Source of the DNA: Thetidibacter halocola
Lineage (GTDB): Bacteria; Pseudomonadota; Alphaproteobacteria; Rhodobacterales; Rhodobacteraceae
Direction: 5' to 3'
Length of the DNA: 64,000 nucleotides
NCBI RefSeq assembly: GCF_018224955.1
Contig: NZ_JAGTUU010000005.1
Span: 248,001 to 312,000 of the forward strand
This document shows positions 35,919-45,694 of this stretch, piece by piece. Position 1 is the first letter of the stretch, and each line of letters begins with the position of its first letter. The notes beneath the pieces are model-generated. The model made no database searches. It was not told the origin of the DNA and was given only the letters and a program-made list of their open reading frames with translations. Position numbers and translations under genes: made by a program.

Positions 35919-36947
35919 ATGCGCAGCGTCAAGACGATCCACGTGATTTCCGCCCATGCCGAGGGCGAGGTCGGCGATGTGATCGTGGGCGGCGTCCTTC
36001 CGCCGCCCGGCGACACCCTGTGGGAGCAAAGCCGCTGGATCGCCCGCGACGGGGCCTTGCGCAACTTCGTCCTGAACGAGCCGCGCGGCGGCGTCTTTCG
36101 CCATGTAAACCTGCTGGTGCCGCCCAAGCACCCGGACGCGCAGGCCGCCTTCATCATCATGGAACCCGAGGACACGCCGCCGATGTCGGGCTCCAACTCG
36201 ATCTGCGTCGCCACGGTGCTGCTGGATGCCGGCCTCATACCGATGCAAGAGCCCGAAACCCACCTGATGCTCGAGGCGCCGGGCGGGCTGGTCGCTATAC
36301 GCGCGGAATGCCGCGACGGCAAGGCGCAGCGCATCCACGTGCGCAACCTGCCGTCTTTCGCCACGGCGCTGGACCGGTCGATCGAGGTCGCAGGGCTGGG
36401 AAGCCTGACCGTCGACACGGCCTTTGGCGGCGACAGTTTCGTGATCGTGGACGCGGCGGCGCTGGGGTTCTCGCTGCGCGAGGACGAGGCCCACGACATT
36501 GCGCGCCTGGGCGTCCGGATAAGCGACGCCGCGTCGGAACAGCTGGGCTTTGTCCACCCGACGAACCCGGACTGGCGGCACATCTCGTTCTGCCTGTTCG
36601 CCGGTCCGCTGGAGCAACGCGAGGACGGGCTGCACTCGGCCGCCGCCGTGGCGATCCGTCCCGGCAAGGTCGACCGCTCTCCGACCGGAACCGCGCTGTC
36701 GGCGCGCATGGCCGTGCTGCGGACGCGTGGCCTGATGCAGGTCGGCGACCGGCTGACGGTGCGCTCGCTGATCGGATCGACCTTTGCAGGCCGGATCGTG
36801 GAGGACACCACCATCTGGGATCTGCCGGCCATCCTGCCGGAAATTTCGGGGCGCGGCTGGATTACCGGCATCCACCAGCACATGCTTGACCCCGACGACC
36901 CCTGGCCGGGCGGCTATCGCCTGACGGACACCTGGGGCGCGCGCTAG
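35919..36947 (+). CDS. Proline racemase family protein with Ser/Thr at both active-site positions
   Basis: A 342-aa protein of the proline racemase / hydroxyproline epimerase / trans-3-hydroxyproline dehydratase fold. The first catalytic position, normally Cys in M-C-G-H, is Ser90 ([10 protein letters not shown]). The second, normally Cys in DRSPCGT, is Thr256 (DRSPTGT). A two-base racemase needs both thiols, so proline racemization is unlikely; a dehydratase or other 3-hydroxyproline-type reaction is more plausible. Its neighbours (amidase, dehydratase, dehydrogenase, regulator) suggest a catabolic role. It converges with the DUF924 gene, the stops overlapping by 4 bp. Confidence 0.9.
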   Translation: MRSVKTIHVISAHAEGEVGDVIVGGVLPPPGDTLWEQSRWIARDGALRNFVLNEPRGGVFRHVNLLVPPKHPDAQAAFIIMEPEDTPPMSGSNSICVATVLLDAGLIPMQEPETHLMLEAPGGLVAIRAECRDGKAQRIHVRNLPSFATALDRSIEVAGLGSLTVDTAFGGDSFVIVDAAALGFSLREDEAHDIARLGVRISDAASEQLGFVHPTNPDWRHISFCLFAGPLEQREDGLHSAAAVAIRPGKVDRSPTGTALSARMAVLRTRGLMQVGDRLTVRSLIGSTFAGRIVEDTTIWDLPAILPEISGRGWITGIHQHMLDPDDPWPGGYRLTDTWGAR

Positions 36948-37591
36948 GCGGGTTGCCCGTTGTCCTTGGGCAAGTGTGGAAAGTCGCCCGTGGCAATGTA
37001 GGGTTCCTCGTCCAGCGTCGACACCCGCCCGAGGATCGCGTTGCGGTGCGGGTGGCGGCCAAAGCGCCGGATCACTTCCGTCACAAGGGCATGCTGGGCG
37101 CGCAACTGGCCGCCCATCGGGGCCAGTTGTTCCGGCATCCGGTCGATGATCTGTTCTATCACCGGATCGAGCGCGATCAGCCGCTGAAGGTGATCCGGCC
37201 CCTCGCAATGCCCGAGCGCGATAACGAAAAAGACCTGCTCCCACGGCGCAAGCCCGTCGAAATCGCCGTTCGCAATGCCGTCAAGCGCCAGCCGCGCGGC
37301 CTTGATGTCCTGGGCAAAGGCGCCCGGCGTGTCCCGCCAGAGCGAGCGGGGAAACTGGTCCAGCGCGATCAGCAGCGCGAGCCTGCCACGCGGCGTGTCG
37401 GCCCAGTGATCCAGCTCTCCGCGGGCGGCGGCGCGGGTCAGCGGCCCGAAACGGTCGATGATCGCGCCATCCATGCCGCCCTGCATGCGTTCCGTCCAGA
37501 AGGCGGCATGGGTTTCCACGCTGCCCTCGTGCCCGCTGTCCGGGAACCAGAAGTCGAGCACTTGCCCCGGTGCGAAATCTTCCGTCTGCAT
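36944..37591 (-). CDS. DUF924 family protein
   Basis: A 215-aa soluble, helical protein. The opening [10 protein letters not shown] and the blocks [24 protein letters not shown] and [22 protein letters not shown] are the usual signature of DUF924, a TPR-like uncharacterised family. No catalytic motif is apparent. It stands alone on the minus strand; its stop overlaps the racemase-family stop and its upstream neighbour on the same strand ends 60 bp away. Confidence 0.88.
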   Translation of the reverse strand: MQTEDFAPGQVLDFWFPDSGHEGSVETHAAFWTERMQGGMDGAIIDRFGPLTRAAARGELDHWADTPRGRLALLIALDQFPRSLWRDTPGAFAQDIKAARLALDGIANGDFDGLAPWEQVFFVIALGHCEGPDHLQRLIALDPVIEQIIDRMPEQLAPMGGQLRAQHALVTEVIRRFGRHPHRNAILGRVSTLDEEPYIATGDFPHLPKDNGQPA

Positions 37592-37651
37592 GCTGCCATC
37601 CTCCCGCCGGTTCGGGAGAGGATGGCACCTTTTGCAGGTCTTGTCGCCCGC

Positions 37652-39547
37652 TCAGGCCGCGACCTTGGCCTGAACCCATTCCCACGGCCTCACAAAGGCG
37701 CCCAGCACCTCGGCCACCTGTGCCTCGGGGGTGCCATGCGCCTCGAGTTGGGCGACCAGCCCGCGCTTCTTGTCGTCGATCACCGACACGACCCGCGCCG
37801 GCAGTCCGGCCTTTTCCAGCGCCTCATTGTAGACTCGGGTGATGGCGTGCTTGCGCAGGTCGGGCTTGAACACCTTGCCCACGGCGGTCTTGGGCAGTTC
37901 GGACAGGATGGTCATGTGCTTGGGCTGGGCCGCGCGTTCATGCACGTTCACGCGGCAATGCTCGAGCAGTTCCTCCTCGGTCACCGAGGCCCCGGCGACC
38001 AGTTCGACGAAGGCGCAGGGCATTTCGCCGGAATGCGCGTCGGGCTGGCCGATGGCTCCGGCAAAGGCGACGGCGGGATGAGTCAGCAGCGCTTCCTCGA
38101 TCTCGGCCGGGTCGATGTTGTGGCCGCCGCGGATGATCAGATCCTTGGCCCGGCCTGTGATCCAGAGATAGCCGTCGCCGTCCACCCGGCCCAGGTCGCC
38201 GGTGCGCAGATGCGTGTCCAGGTAGAACAGGTCGTTGTTCTTGTCGGCCTCGGTATAGGTGTTGCCGGCAAAGACGCCGGGGTTCGACACGCAGATCTCG
38301 CCGATCTCGTCCACGGCACATTCCACCGGGCCCTCGGTCGTCTGCTTGACGATCCGGACGTCGCAATAGGGGAAGGGGATGCCGACGCTGCCCACCTTCT
38401 TCTCGCCGTCCACCGGGTTGACGGAGACAAGGCAGGTCGCCTCGGTCAGGCCATAGCCCTCGCAGATGGTGACGCCGCAGGCGCTCTCGAAGCGCTTGAA
38501 CAGTTCCATCGGCATCGGTGCGGACCCTGAGAACGCCGTCTTGACCGACGATATGTCGGCATCGACCTTGCGCTGCATGAGCGCCGAGACAGCGGTCGGC
38601 ACGGTGATGATAAAGGTCGTCTTCCAGCGTTCGCAGAGCTTCCAGAAATTGTCGAACACGCCCTCGCCGCGATAGCCCGCGGGCGTCGGGAAGACCACAT
38701 GCGCGCCCGAGCACAGCATCGCCATCAGGATTACGTGGCAGGCGAAGACGTGGAACAGCGGCAGCGGGCACATCACGCTGTCGGTCTCGGAGAACAGCAG
38801 CTTGTGGCCAAGCCAGCCGTTATACAGCATGCCGGAATACTTGTGCTGCGCGACCTTGGGCATGCCGGTGGTGCCGCCGGTGTGGAAATACGCGGCCACC
38901 CGGTCGCCCGTGCTGTCGGCGAAGGCCAGCTTGGTCGGCTGTTTCGCGACTTCCTTGGCAAAGCTCTTGTAGGTTGCATGGGGGTCGCCGTGGGGCTTGG
39001 GGCGCACCAGCGGCACGATCCAGCTTTTCGGCGGGGTCAGGTAGCGGTTCAGGTCGACCTCAAGCACCGTGTGCACCTTGGGCGCGTGGCGCACGGCCTC
39101 GCGCACCTTTTGCGGCAGGTCGGTCTTGGGGAAGGGTTTCAGCGTGACGACAACCTTGGCGTTCGTCTCGCGCAGGATGGAGCCGATCTGCTCGGGTTCC
39201 AGCAGCGGGTTGATCGGGTTGACGATCCCCGCGACCATGCCCCCCAGCAGCGTCGTGATGGTTTCTGTCGCGTTGGGCAGCACATAGGCGATGACGTCGT
39301 CCTCGCCGATGCCAAGGCTGCGGAACAGGTTCGCCGCCTGCGCCGTGCGGTCGCGCAACTCCGCCCAGGTCAGCGTCTCGGCCTTGTCCGTGGGGCCCGA
39401 CAGCAGCTGATAGCTGGTCGCGGATCGGTTGGGGAACTGCTGCGCGATACGGCTCAGCTGGCCCCAGATGGTGGCGGGGATGTCCCGCGCCTCCCACGGC
39501 TTTTCCTGTTCGATGGCGTTCCTGTCGGCCATTCCCGCATAGGTCAT
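37652..39547 (-). CDS. Acyl-CoA synthetase (AMP-forming)
   Basis: A 631-aa adenylate-forming ligase, from ATG 39547 behind an excellent GGGAGGGGAG. The P-loop is HTGGTTGMPKVAQ (here 'TGGTTG'), the A5 motif is EGYGLTEATC, the A7/A8 region is LRTGDLGRVDGDGYLWITGRAKDLIIRGGHNI, and the catalytic C-terminal Lys lies in LPKTAVGKVFKPDLR. Length and the conserved FHVFACHVILMAML loop resemble medium/long-chain ligases of Rhodobacterales. Acyl chain length is not readable. Upstream on the same strand is the FKBP gene, 145 bp away. Confidence 0.92.
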   Translation of the reverse strand: MTYAGMADRNAIEQEKPWEARDIPATIWGQLSRIAQQFPNRSATSYQLLSGPTDKAETLTWAELRDRTAQAANLFRSLGIGEDDVIAYVLPNATETITTLLGGMVAGIVNPINPLLEPEQIGSILRETNAKVVVTLKPFPKTDLPQKVREAVRHAPKVHTVLEVDLNRYLTPPKSWIVPLVRPKPHGDPHATYKSFAKEVAKQPTKLAFADSTGDRVAAYFHTGGTTGMPKVAQHKYSGMLYNGWLGHKLLFSETDSVMCPLPLFHVFACHVILMAMLCSGAHVVFPTPAGYRGEGVFDNFWKLCERWKTTFIITVPTAVSALMQRKVDADISSVKTAFSGSAPMPMELFKRFESACGVTICEGYGLTEATCLVSVNPVDGEKKVGSVGIPFPYCDVRIVKQTTEGPVECAVDEIGEICVSNPGVFAGNTYTEADKNNDLFYLDTHLRTGDLGRVDGDGYLWITGRAKDLIIRGGHNIDPAEIEEALLTHPAVAFAGAIGQPDAHSGEMPCAFVELVAGASVTEEELLEHCRVNVHERAAQPKHMTILSELPKTAVGKVFKPDLRKHAITRVYNEALEKAGLPARVVSVIDDKKRGLVAQLEAHGTPEAQVAEVLGAFVRPWEWVQAKVAA

Positions 39548-39692
39548 GGTCGGCTCCCCTCCCTGTTGGCTGTCATGCCGCCCCTCCCGGACGGTTTGCG
39601 CCATGATGGAAAGGAACGCCCCCGCGCGCAAGAAGGATGGACGCTGCGGCAGGGTCGGTCTGACGCAGCGTTCCTTTGCGCGGACCCGGCGA

Positions 39693-40121
39693 TCAGCCGA
39701 TCTTGACCAGCTCGATGGCGAAGGTCAGGTCCTTGCCCGCCAGCGGGTGGTTGGCGTCAAGCGTGACCTCGGTCTCGGTCACTTCGGCCACCGTCACCGG
39801 CATGACCTGTCCGGTCGGTGTCTGCACCTGCAACTGCGTGCCGATATCCAGCGGAATGTCGGCCGGGATCTCGGTCCGCGGAACGGCCTGCACGGCCTGC
39901 GGGTTGGGCTGGCCATAGGCCTCGTCGGCGGGGACGGTAACGGTCTTCTTGTCGCCCACGGCCATGCCGGTCAGCGCCTTGTCCAAGCCGGGGATGATCT
40001 GGCCGGAGCCGACCTCGAATTGCAGCGGGTCGCGGCCCGCGCTGCTGTCGAACTGGCTGCCATCCTGAAGCGTTCCGGTGTAGTGAATGGCGACGGTATC
40101 GCCGGTCTTGACCTGCGTCAT
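39693..40121 (-). CDS. FKBP-type peptidyl-prolyl isomerase, SlyD-like
   Basis: A 142-aa protein, from ATG 40121 behind AAGGATATACC. The FKBP core (VAIHYTGTLQDGSQFDSS, GSGQIIPGLDKALTGMAVGDKKTVTV) is interrupted by an insert-in-flap domain after EAYG, as in SlyD. The His-rich metal-binding tail of E. coli SlyD is absent. It should act as a cytosolic folding helper. Divergent from the dehalogenase gene with a 192-bp gap between them. Confidence 0.93.
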   Translation of the reverse strand: MTQVKTGDTVAIHYTGTLQDGSQFDSSAGRDPLQFEVGSGQIIPGLDKALTGMAVGDKKTVTVPADEAYGQPNPQAVQAVPRTEIPADIPLDIGTQLQVQTPTGQVMPVTVAEVTETEVTLDANHPLAGKDLTFAIELVKIG

Positions 40122-40313
40122 GGTATATCCTTCGTGTCGTGGAAAGGTTGGTTGGCAAGGCCGGGTCGCTCCCGGGTGCTTGCATGGGCTGGAGGCAAGG
40201 TAAGCGCTGCGGGCGCGAATTGCAAACCGCCTGCCCGCGCCGCGAGGTTGCGGGGTCTTTTGCCCGCCCGGCATCCGTGCCAGTCTGCCGCCCGAGGATG
40301 ACAGGGGGGTGAC

Positions 40314-40991
40314 ATGGCGATTTCCGTTTGCGTGTTCGATGCCTATGGCACGTTGTTCGACGTGGCCGCCGCCGCGCGCATCGCGGCCGAGGAGCCGGGG
40401 CGGGACGAACTGGCGAGGGTCTGGCCCGCGCTGGCCGAGGACTGGCGGCGCAAGCAGCTTGAATACAGCTGGCTGCGCGCGGTGACGGGCGATTACGTCT
40501 CGTTCTGGCAGGTCACGAAAGATGGGCTCGACTGGGCGATGGAGCGCGCGGGCCTGGACGACGCCGAACTGCGCGAACGCCTGCTGGCGCTGTATTGGGA
40601 ACTGCCCGCCTACAGCGAGGTGCCGTTCATGCTGGCGCGGCTCAAGGCGGCGGGCAAGGCCTGCGCCGTCCTGTCGAACGGCAGCCCCGACATGCTGGAG
40701 GGCGCGGTGGACAGCGCGGGCATCGGTGAATACCTGGACGCGGTGCTGTCGGTCGAAAGCGTCGGCATCTTCAAGCCTGCCCGCGCGGTCTATGACATGG
40801 TGGGCGCGCGGTTCGGTTGTGCGCCGTCCGAGGTTCTGTTCGTCTCGTCCAACGGCTGGGACGCGGCGGGGGCCTCGGCCTATGGCTTCGACACGGTTTG
40901 GGTCAACCGCGCGGGCCTGCCGGTCGACCGGCTGATGGCCGCGCCCGGCCGCATCCTGACCGATCTCAAGACCATCCCGGAGCTTGTCTGA
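40314..40991 (+). CDS. Haloacid dehalogenase, type II (L-2-haloacid)
   Basis: A 225-aa HAD-superfamily enzyme. The nucleophile is Asp9 in CVFDAYGTLFDV; LSNGSPDML and the KPARAVYDM Lys and SSNGWDAAGA motifs complete the active site. The YGTLFDV opening and SNG motif are those of L-2-haloacid dehalogenases, which hydrolyse 2-chloro- or 2-fluoroacids to D-2-hydroxyacids. Length (220-235) fits. GGGGGGTG precedes the ATG. The stop overlaps the next ATG (TGATG), coupling it to the hydrolase. Confidence 0.93.
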   Translation: MAISVCVFDAYGTLFDVAAAARIAAEEPGRDELARVWPALAEDWRRKQLEYSWLRAVTGDYVSFWQVTKDGLDWAMERAGLDDAELRERLLALYWELPAYSEVPFMLARLKAAGKACAVLSNGSPDMLEGAVDSAGIGEYLDAVLSVESVGIFKPARAVYDMVGARFGCAPSEVLFVSSNGWDAAGASAYGFDTVWVNRAGLPVDRLMAAPGRILTDLKTIPELV

Positions 40992-41812
40992 TGCCGCGTT
41001 TCACCACTTCCGACGGCTTGTCGCTGTTCTTTAGCGACGAGGGTGAGGGGCTGCCGCTTCTGTGCCTTGCGGGGCTGACGCGGGACGGGCGGGATTTCGA
41101 TTTCGTCGCGCCGCATCTCGAGGGCGTGCGGCTGATCCGGCTGGATTACCGCGGACGCGGGCAGTCGGACTGGGGCCCGCATGAAAACTACCAGATACCC
41201 ATCGAGGGGCGCGACGCGGTCGAACTGCTGGATCACCTCGGGATCGAAAAGGCGGCGGTGCTGGGCACCTCGCGCGGCGGGCTGATCGCGATGGTCCTCG
41301 CGGCCACGGCGCGGGACCGTCTGCTGGGCGTGGCGCTGAACGACATCGGGCCGGAGATCGCCGACGCCGGGCTGGAGGTCATCAAGGGCTATCTCGGCCG
41401 CAAGCCGCCACAAAAGACGCTGGCCGAGGTCGCCGCGCGGCGGGCAGAACTGCTGACCGGCTTTGTCGGCGTGCCGGAGAGCCGCTGGCTGGAAGAGGCG
41501 GAGCGGCTGTTCGTCCAGACCGAAAATGGCCTGGAACTGACTTATGACCCGATGCTGCGCGATGCGGTGCTGGGCGGCGGAGCGCAGCCCGCGCCGGATC
41601 TCTGGCCGCTGTTCGACGCGCTGGCGGGCCTGCCGCTTTGTGCGATCCGCGGGGCCAATTCGGACCTGCTGTCGCCGTCGACCTTTGCCGAGATGCGGCG
41701 TCGCCGTCCCGACATGATCGCGGCCGAGGTGCCGGGCCGGGGGCATATCCCGTTCCTCGACGAGCCGGAGGCGCTGGAGTCGCTGCGGCGCTGGCGGGCG
41801 ATGCTGGGCTGA
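40991..41812 (+). CDS. Alpha/beta hydrolase
   Basis: A 273-aa hydrolase overlapping the dehalogenase stop by one base. It has LLCLAGLTRDGRDFDFVAPHL (oxyanion region), LDYRGRGQSDWGP, nucleophile elbow GTSRGG (Ser followed by Arg instead of the commoner Met or Gln), and GRGHIPFLDEPEAL as the His region. The substrate is unknown. Co-translation with a dehalogenase hints at a role with a halogenated or ester substrate, but no direct evidence is visible. Confidence 0.85.
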   Translation: MPRFTTSDGLSLFFSDEGEGLPLLCLAGLTRDGRDFDFVAPHLEGVRLIRLDYRGRGQSDWGPHENYQIPIEGRDAVELLDHLGIEKAAVLGTSRGGLIAMVLAATARDRLLGVALNDIGPEIADAGLEVIKGYLGRKPPQKTLAEVAARRAELLTGFVGVPESRWLEEAERLFVQTENGLELTYDPMLRDAVLGGGAQPAPDLWPLFDALAGLPLCAIRGANSDLLSPSTFAEMRRRRPDMIAAEVPGRGHIPFLDEPEALESLRRWRAMLG

Positions 41813-41847
41813 GGGTTTCGCCGCGGCTGGCGCCGCGTCGATCCGCC

Positions 41848-41898
41848 GGGGGGGCTCTGCCGCCCGGACCCCCCGAGATATTTTCAGCCAGAAGAAGG
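41848..41898 (+). repeat. Dispersed element, diverged copy 3
   Basis: Has the GGGGGGGCTCTGCCGCCC hairpin and GGACCCCCCGAG, but the tail is ATATTTTCAGCCAGAAGAAGG instead of the common GGCAAGATGAAG form. It lies between two convergent genes, where it may also act as a bidirectional terminator. Confidence 0.6.
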
Positions 41899-41915
41899 GC
41901 AGGGCGGCGGCGTGC

Positions 41916-42821
41916 TCAGAGATTGAACACGCGGTCTGGATGCAATTCGCCGGCCTTGTAGCGGCCCACGGCGACAGCGCGGCCCTCGAAGCTGGCCCAG
42001 GCCTCGTCGCCGTATTCCACGTCCGCAGGGATCACCATGCCGGGATTGCCGTGGCGCAGGCGGGTGGCGCCTTCGGGCGTTGCCTTGAGTTCGGGCAGGT
42101 CGGCAAGCCCTTCTTCGAGCGGGCGGATATGGGTGTCGAGGTCGGGCGTCTGGGCCAGCTTGTCGACCTGGTCGATCGTCAGGCCGTCCTCGGCCTCGAA
42201 GGGGCCGGACCAGGTGCGGCGCAGGCGCAGGACATGGCCGCGGCAGCCCAGTTTCCGGCCAAGGTCGCGGGCGATGGCGCGGACATAGCCGCCCTTGCCG
42301 CAGACCATTTCCAGTTCCACATGGTCGGCATCGGGGCGGTCCAGCATCACCAGGCTTTCGACCCAGAGCGGCCGGGCCTGGAGGTCGAGTTCCTCGCCGT
42401 CGCGGGCGCGCTTGTAGGCGCGTTCGCCGTCGACCTTGACCGCCGAGAAGGCGGGGGGCACCTGCATGATCTCTCCGACGAAACCGTGCAGGGCTTCCTT
42501 GACAATGTCATCGGTGGGGCGCTGGTCAGAGGTGGCGGTGACCTCGCCCTCGGCGTCGTCGGTATTGGTCTCCTGCCCGAGGCGCACGGTAAAGACATAA
42601 GCCTTGAGCGCGTCGGTGATGTAGGGCACGGTCTTGGTCGCTTCGCCCAACGCAATGGCCAGCACGCCCGTCGCCTCGGGATCCAGCGTGCCCGCATGAC
42701 CCGCCTTCTTCGCCTGGAGCGCCCAGCGCACCTTGTTCACGACGGCGGTCGAGGTGATGCCCGCGGGCTTGTCCACCACCAGCCAGCCGGAAATGTCGCG
42801 TCCCTTGCGCTTGCGTCCCAT
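41916..42821 (-). CDS. truB: tRNA pseudouridine(55) synthase TruB
   Basis: A 301-aa enzyme that makes pseudouridine 55 in the T loop of tRNAs. The ATG 42821 follows AAAGGGG. The catalytic Asp47 is in [15 protein letters not shown]; other family blocks are DKPAGITS at residue 17 and [20 protein letters not shown]-terminal extension shaped like a small PUA-type domain is present ([18 protein letters not shown]). In many genomes truB is near infB/rbfA; those genes are not seen here. It stands alone and converges with the hydrolase gene. Confidence 0.96.
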   Translation of the reverse strand: MGRKRKGRDISGWLVVDKPAGITSTAVVNKVRWALQAKKAGHAGTLDPEATGVLAIALGEATKTVPYITDALKAYVFTVRLGQETNTDDAEGEVTATSDQRPTDDIVKEALHGFVGEIMQVPPAFSAVKVDGERAYKRARDGEELDLQARPLWVESLVMLDRPDADHVELEMVCGKGGYVRAIARDLGRKLGCRGHVLRLRRTWSGPFEAEDGLTIDQVDKLAQTPDLDTHIRPLEEGLADLPELKATPEGATRLRHGNPGMVIPADVEYGDEAWASFEGRAVAVGRYKAGELHPDRVFNL

Positions 42822-42946
42822 GATCGTGCCCCTTTCCGGATGAGGCGCGCCGCGTAGCAAGGCGGGGCGGGGCTGTCAATTGGCAGGGATTCGATCCGGA
42901 CCTCGCGGAACCTGCGTGAATCCCTCTGCCGCTTGGGGAGCGCGGG

Positions 42947-43963
42947 TCAGACCCGAACGAGCTGCTTGCCGCGGTTGCGGCCCTGCAGCAGGCCGATGAA
43001 GGCCTCGGGCGCGTTTTCCAGCCCGTCGGCCACGTCCTCGAGAAAGGCGATTTCGCCCGCGGCGACCTTGGGGGCCATGTCGGCGAGGAACTCGGGGAAG
43101 TGCTGCCAGTGGTCGAAGATGATGAAACCGTGGACATGCAGGCGTTTCACGAGGATGGCGCGCCAGGCCATCGGCAGGCGATCCTGCGCGCCGTCGGCAC
43201 CGCCATACCACGCGATCGTGCCGCAGACCGGGATGCGGCCATGGGTGTTCATCAGCGGCAGCACCGCCTCGAGCGTCTTGCCGCCCACATTCTCCCAGTA
43301 GATGTCGACGCCGTCCGGCGCGGCCTGCGCCAGCGCCTTGCGCAGGCTCGAGGCGTCGTCATGTGCGCGGTGGTCGATGGCGGCATCGAAGCCGAAGGTC
43401 TCCGTCGCCAGCCTGCATTTCTCGGGCCCGCCCGCAACCGCCACGGTGCGCAAGCCCGCGGCCCTGGCCAGTTGCCCGACCAGCGAGCCCACCGGGCCGG
43501 TCGCGGCGCCCACCACCAGCGTTTCGCCGGCCTTGGGGCGGCCGTATTCGCGCAGGCCGGTCCAGGCGGTGAAGCCGGGCATGCCCAGCACGCCCAGCGC
43601 GGTCGAGGGCGGCAGTCCTGCGTCGAGCTTGCGCAGGCCCGGGGCGGGCAGAACCGCGTGGCTGGCCCAACCGGTGATGCCGGTGACCTGGTCGCCCGCG
43701 GCGAAACCCGGCGCGCGCGAGGCCAGCACGCGGCCCGTGCCCTGGCCGGTCATCACCTCGCCGAGGCCGACCGAGGGGGCATAGCTGCGCACGTCGTCCA
43801 TCCGGCCGCGCATGTAAGGGTCCAGCGAGAGCCATTCGACCGCGACCAGCACCTCGCCCTCGGCAGGGTTGGGCAGGGGCGCGGTGTCCAGCGCGAAATC
43901 CTGCGGAACGGGCATGCCCTGCGGGCGGCGGGCCAGCGTGATGCGGCGCATCTGGTCTGTCAT
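42947..43963 (-). CDS. NADP-dependent medium-chain reductase, CurA-like
   Basis: A 338-aa zinc-free MDR protein. It begins with ITLARRPQGMP, typical of the leukotriene-B4-dehydrogenase/CurA group of NADPH-dependent double-bond reductases, and has SLDPYMRGRM and GMPGFTAWTGL near the active site. The nucleotide loop is VVGAATGPVGSLVGQLARAAG. Members reduce the alkene of alpha,beta-unsaturated ketones or aldehydes. It is divergent from the acyl-CoA ligase gene across 96 bp. Confidence 0.92.
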   Translation of the reverse strand: MTDQMRRITLARRPQGMPVPQDFALDTAPLPNPAEGEVLVAVEWLSLDPYMRGRMDDVRSYAPSVGLGEVMTGQGTGRVLASRAPGFAAGDQVTGITGWASHAVLPAPGLRKLDAGLPPSTALGVLGMPGFTAWTGLREYGRPKAGETLVVGAATGPVGSLVGQLARAAGLRTVAVAGGPEKCRLATETFGFDAAIDHRAHDDASSLRKALAQAAPDGVDIYWENVGGKTLEAVLPLMNTHGRIPVCGTIAWYGGADGAQDRLPMAWRAILVKRLHVHGFIIFDHWQHFPEFLADMAPKVAAGEIAFLEDVADGLENAPEAFIGLLQGRNRGKQLVRV

Positions 43964-44059
43964 GGTCTCTCCTTTCGCGGGCGGAAAACGGGTTGCGCCC
44001 GGCTGCTGCTTGGGATCACCCTATGCCACGACACGCGGACGGCAAGGGAGGAGCGCCCG

Positions 44060-45694
44060 ATGCAAGGCATGATGATGACTATGCCGCTCTCGATTATCGA
44101 GATCCTGCGCTATGCGGCAGAAGCGCATCCGGGGGCGGGGATCGTCTCGGTCCGGACCGAGGGAGATGTTCACCGCGAGACCTATGCCGAGGCCTATGCC
44201 CGCGCCGCGCAGCTGGCGCATGGGCTGGGCGCGCTGGGCGTGGGGCAAGGGGACCGGGTGGCGACGCTGGCGTGGAACGGCTACCGGCATTTCGAACTGT
44301 ATTTCGCGACCGCCGGCATGGGCGCGGTCTGCCACACGATCAACCCGCGCCTCAGCGCCGAACAGATGCTGTACATCATCCGCCACGCGGGCGACCGGGT
44401 GCTGTGCTTCGACCTGACCTTTGTCCCGCTGATCGAGGCGCTGGTCGAACACTTGCCCGCCGACCTGATGCTGGTGGTGCTGACCGACCGGGGGCACATG
44501 CCCGAATCGGCGCTGGACCTGCATTGCTACGAGGACCTGCTGACCGGCCAGCCCGAATTCTACGACTGGCCGCTGCTGGACGAGAACAGCGCGGCGGGCC
44601 TGTGCTATACCTCGGGCACCACGGGCAACCCCAAGGGCGCGCTTTATTCCCATCGCTCGACGGTGCTGCATGCGCTGTCCATCGCGGTCACGCTGCCCCG
44701 CAGCCTGCACGAGGGGGCGCGCGTGCTGCCTGTCGTTCCGATGTTCCACGTCAATTCCTGGGGCCTGCCCTATGCCGCGCCGATCGTCGGCGCCTCTCTG
44801 GTGATGCCGGGGGGCAAGCTGGACGGCGCGTCGCTGTTCGACCTGATGGAGACCGAGAGTGTCAGCGCCAGTTGGGGTGTGCCGACCGTCTGGCTGGGCC
44901 TGCGCGCCGAGATCGAGAAGCGCGGCGCGCTGCCCTCGAGCCTGAAACAGCTGGTGATCGGCGGCTCTGCCGCGCCGCGCGCGATGATCGAGTTCTTCGA
45001 GAAACGCGGCGTCGATGTCTGCCACGCCTGGGGCATGACCGAGATGAGCCCGGTGGGCACCCATGGCCAGCTGTCGGACTCGATGAGCGACCTGCCGTTC
45101 GAGCGCCGCATGGCGCTGAAGGCGCGGCAGGGTCGCCGGGTTTTTGGTGTCGAGCTGAAGATCAACGATGAGCAGGGCAAGCGCCTGCCGCATGACGGCA
45201 AGGCGGTGGGCGAGCTGTTCGTGCGCGGCAACACGATCATCGCGGGCTATTTCGAGAATGCCGAGGCGTCTAAATCGGCCTTCGACGCCGAGGGCTGGTT
45301 CGGCACGGGCGACGTGGCCAGCATCGACCCGCATGGTTTCCTGTCGATCCAGGACCGGTCGAAGGACCTAATCAAGTCGGGGGGCGAGTGGATTTCGTCT
45401 ATCGACCTCGAAAACATCGCCATGGCGCATCCCAAGGTCGCCAATTGCGCGGTGATCGCCGTGCCGCATCCCAAGTGGGACGAACGCCCGCTGCTGGTCG
45501 TGGTGCCGCGTGACGCGGACGATCCGCCCTCGCTGGACGAGATCCACGCCCTGATGCTGGACCACGTGGCGAAATGGCAGCTGCCCGACGCGATGGAGAT
45601 GATCGACGCGCTGCCGCTGACCGCGACCGGCAAGGTGTCGAAACTGACCTTGCGACAGCGCTTCGACGGCTACGAGCTGCCCGATGCTGGCTGA
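44060..45694 (+). CDS. Acyl-CoA ligase (AMP-forming)
   Basis: A 544-aa adenylate-forming enzyme that starts the five-gene 4-hydroxyacid-like operon. From ATG 44060, behind GGGAGGAG. The P-loop is YTSGTTGNPKGAL, A5 is HAWGMTEMSPVG, A7/A8 is WFGTGDVASIDPHGFLSIQDRSKDLIKSGGEWIS, and the catalytic Lys is in LPLTATGKVSKLTLRQRF. FHVNSWGLPYAAP is the fatty-acyl-type substrate loop (as in long-chain fatty-acyl-CoA ligases). It overlaps the MaoC-like gene by 11 bp. Confidence 0.93.
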   Translation: MQGMMMTMPLSIIEILRYAAEAHPGAGIVSVRTEGDVHRETYAEAYARAAQLAHGLGALGVGQGDRVATLAWNGYRHFELYFATAGMGAVCHTINPRLSAEQMLYIIRHAGDRVLCFDLTFVPLIEALVEHLPADLMLVVLTDRGHMPESALDLHCYEDLLTGQPEFYDWPLLDENSAAGLCYTSGTTGNPKGALYSHRSTVLHALSIAVTLPRSLHEGARVLPVVPMFHVNSWGLPYAAPIVGASLVMPGGKLDGASLFDLMETESVSASWGVPTVWLGLRAEIEKRGALPSSLKQLVIGGSAAPRAMIEFFEKRGVDVCHAWGMTEMSPVGTHGQLSDSMSDLPFERRMALKARQGRRVFGVELKINDEQGKRLPHDGKAVGELFVRGNTIIAGYFENAEASKSAFDAEGWFGTGDVASIDPHGFLSIQDRSKDLIKSGGEWISSIDLENIAMAHPKVANCAVIAVPHPKWDERPLLVVVPRDADDPPSLDEIHALMLDHVAKWQLPDAMEMIDALPLTATGKVSKLTLRQRFDGYELPDAG

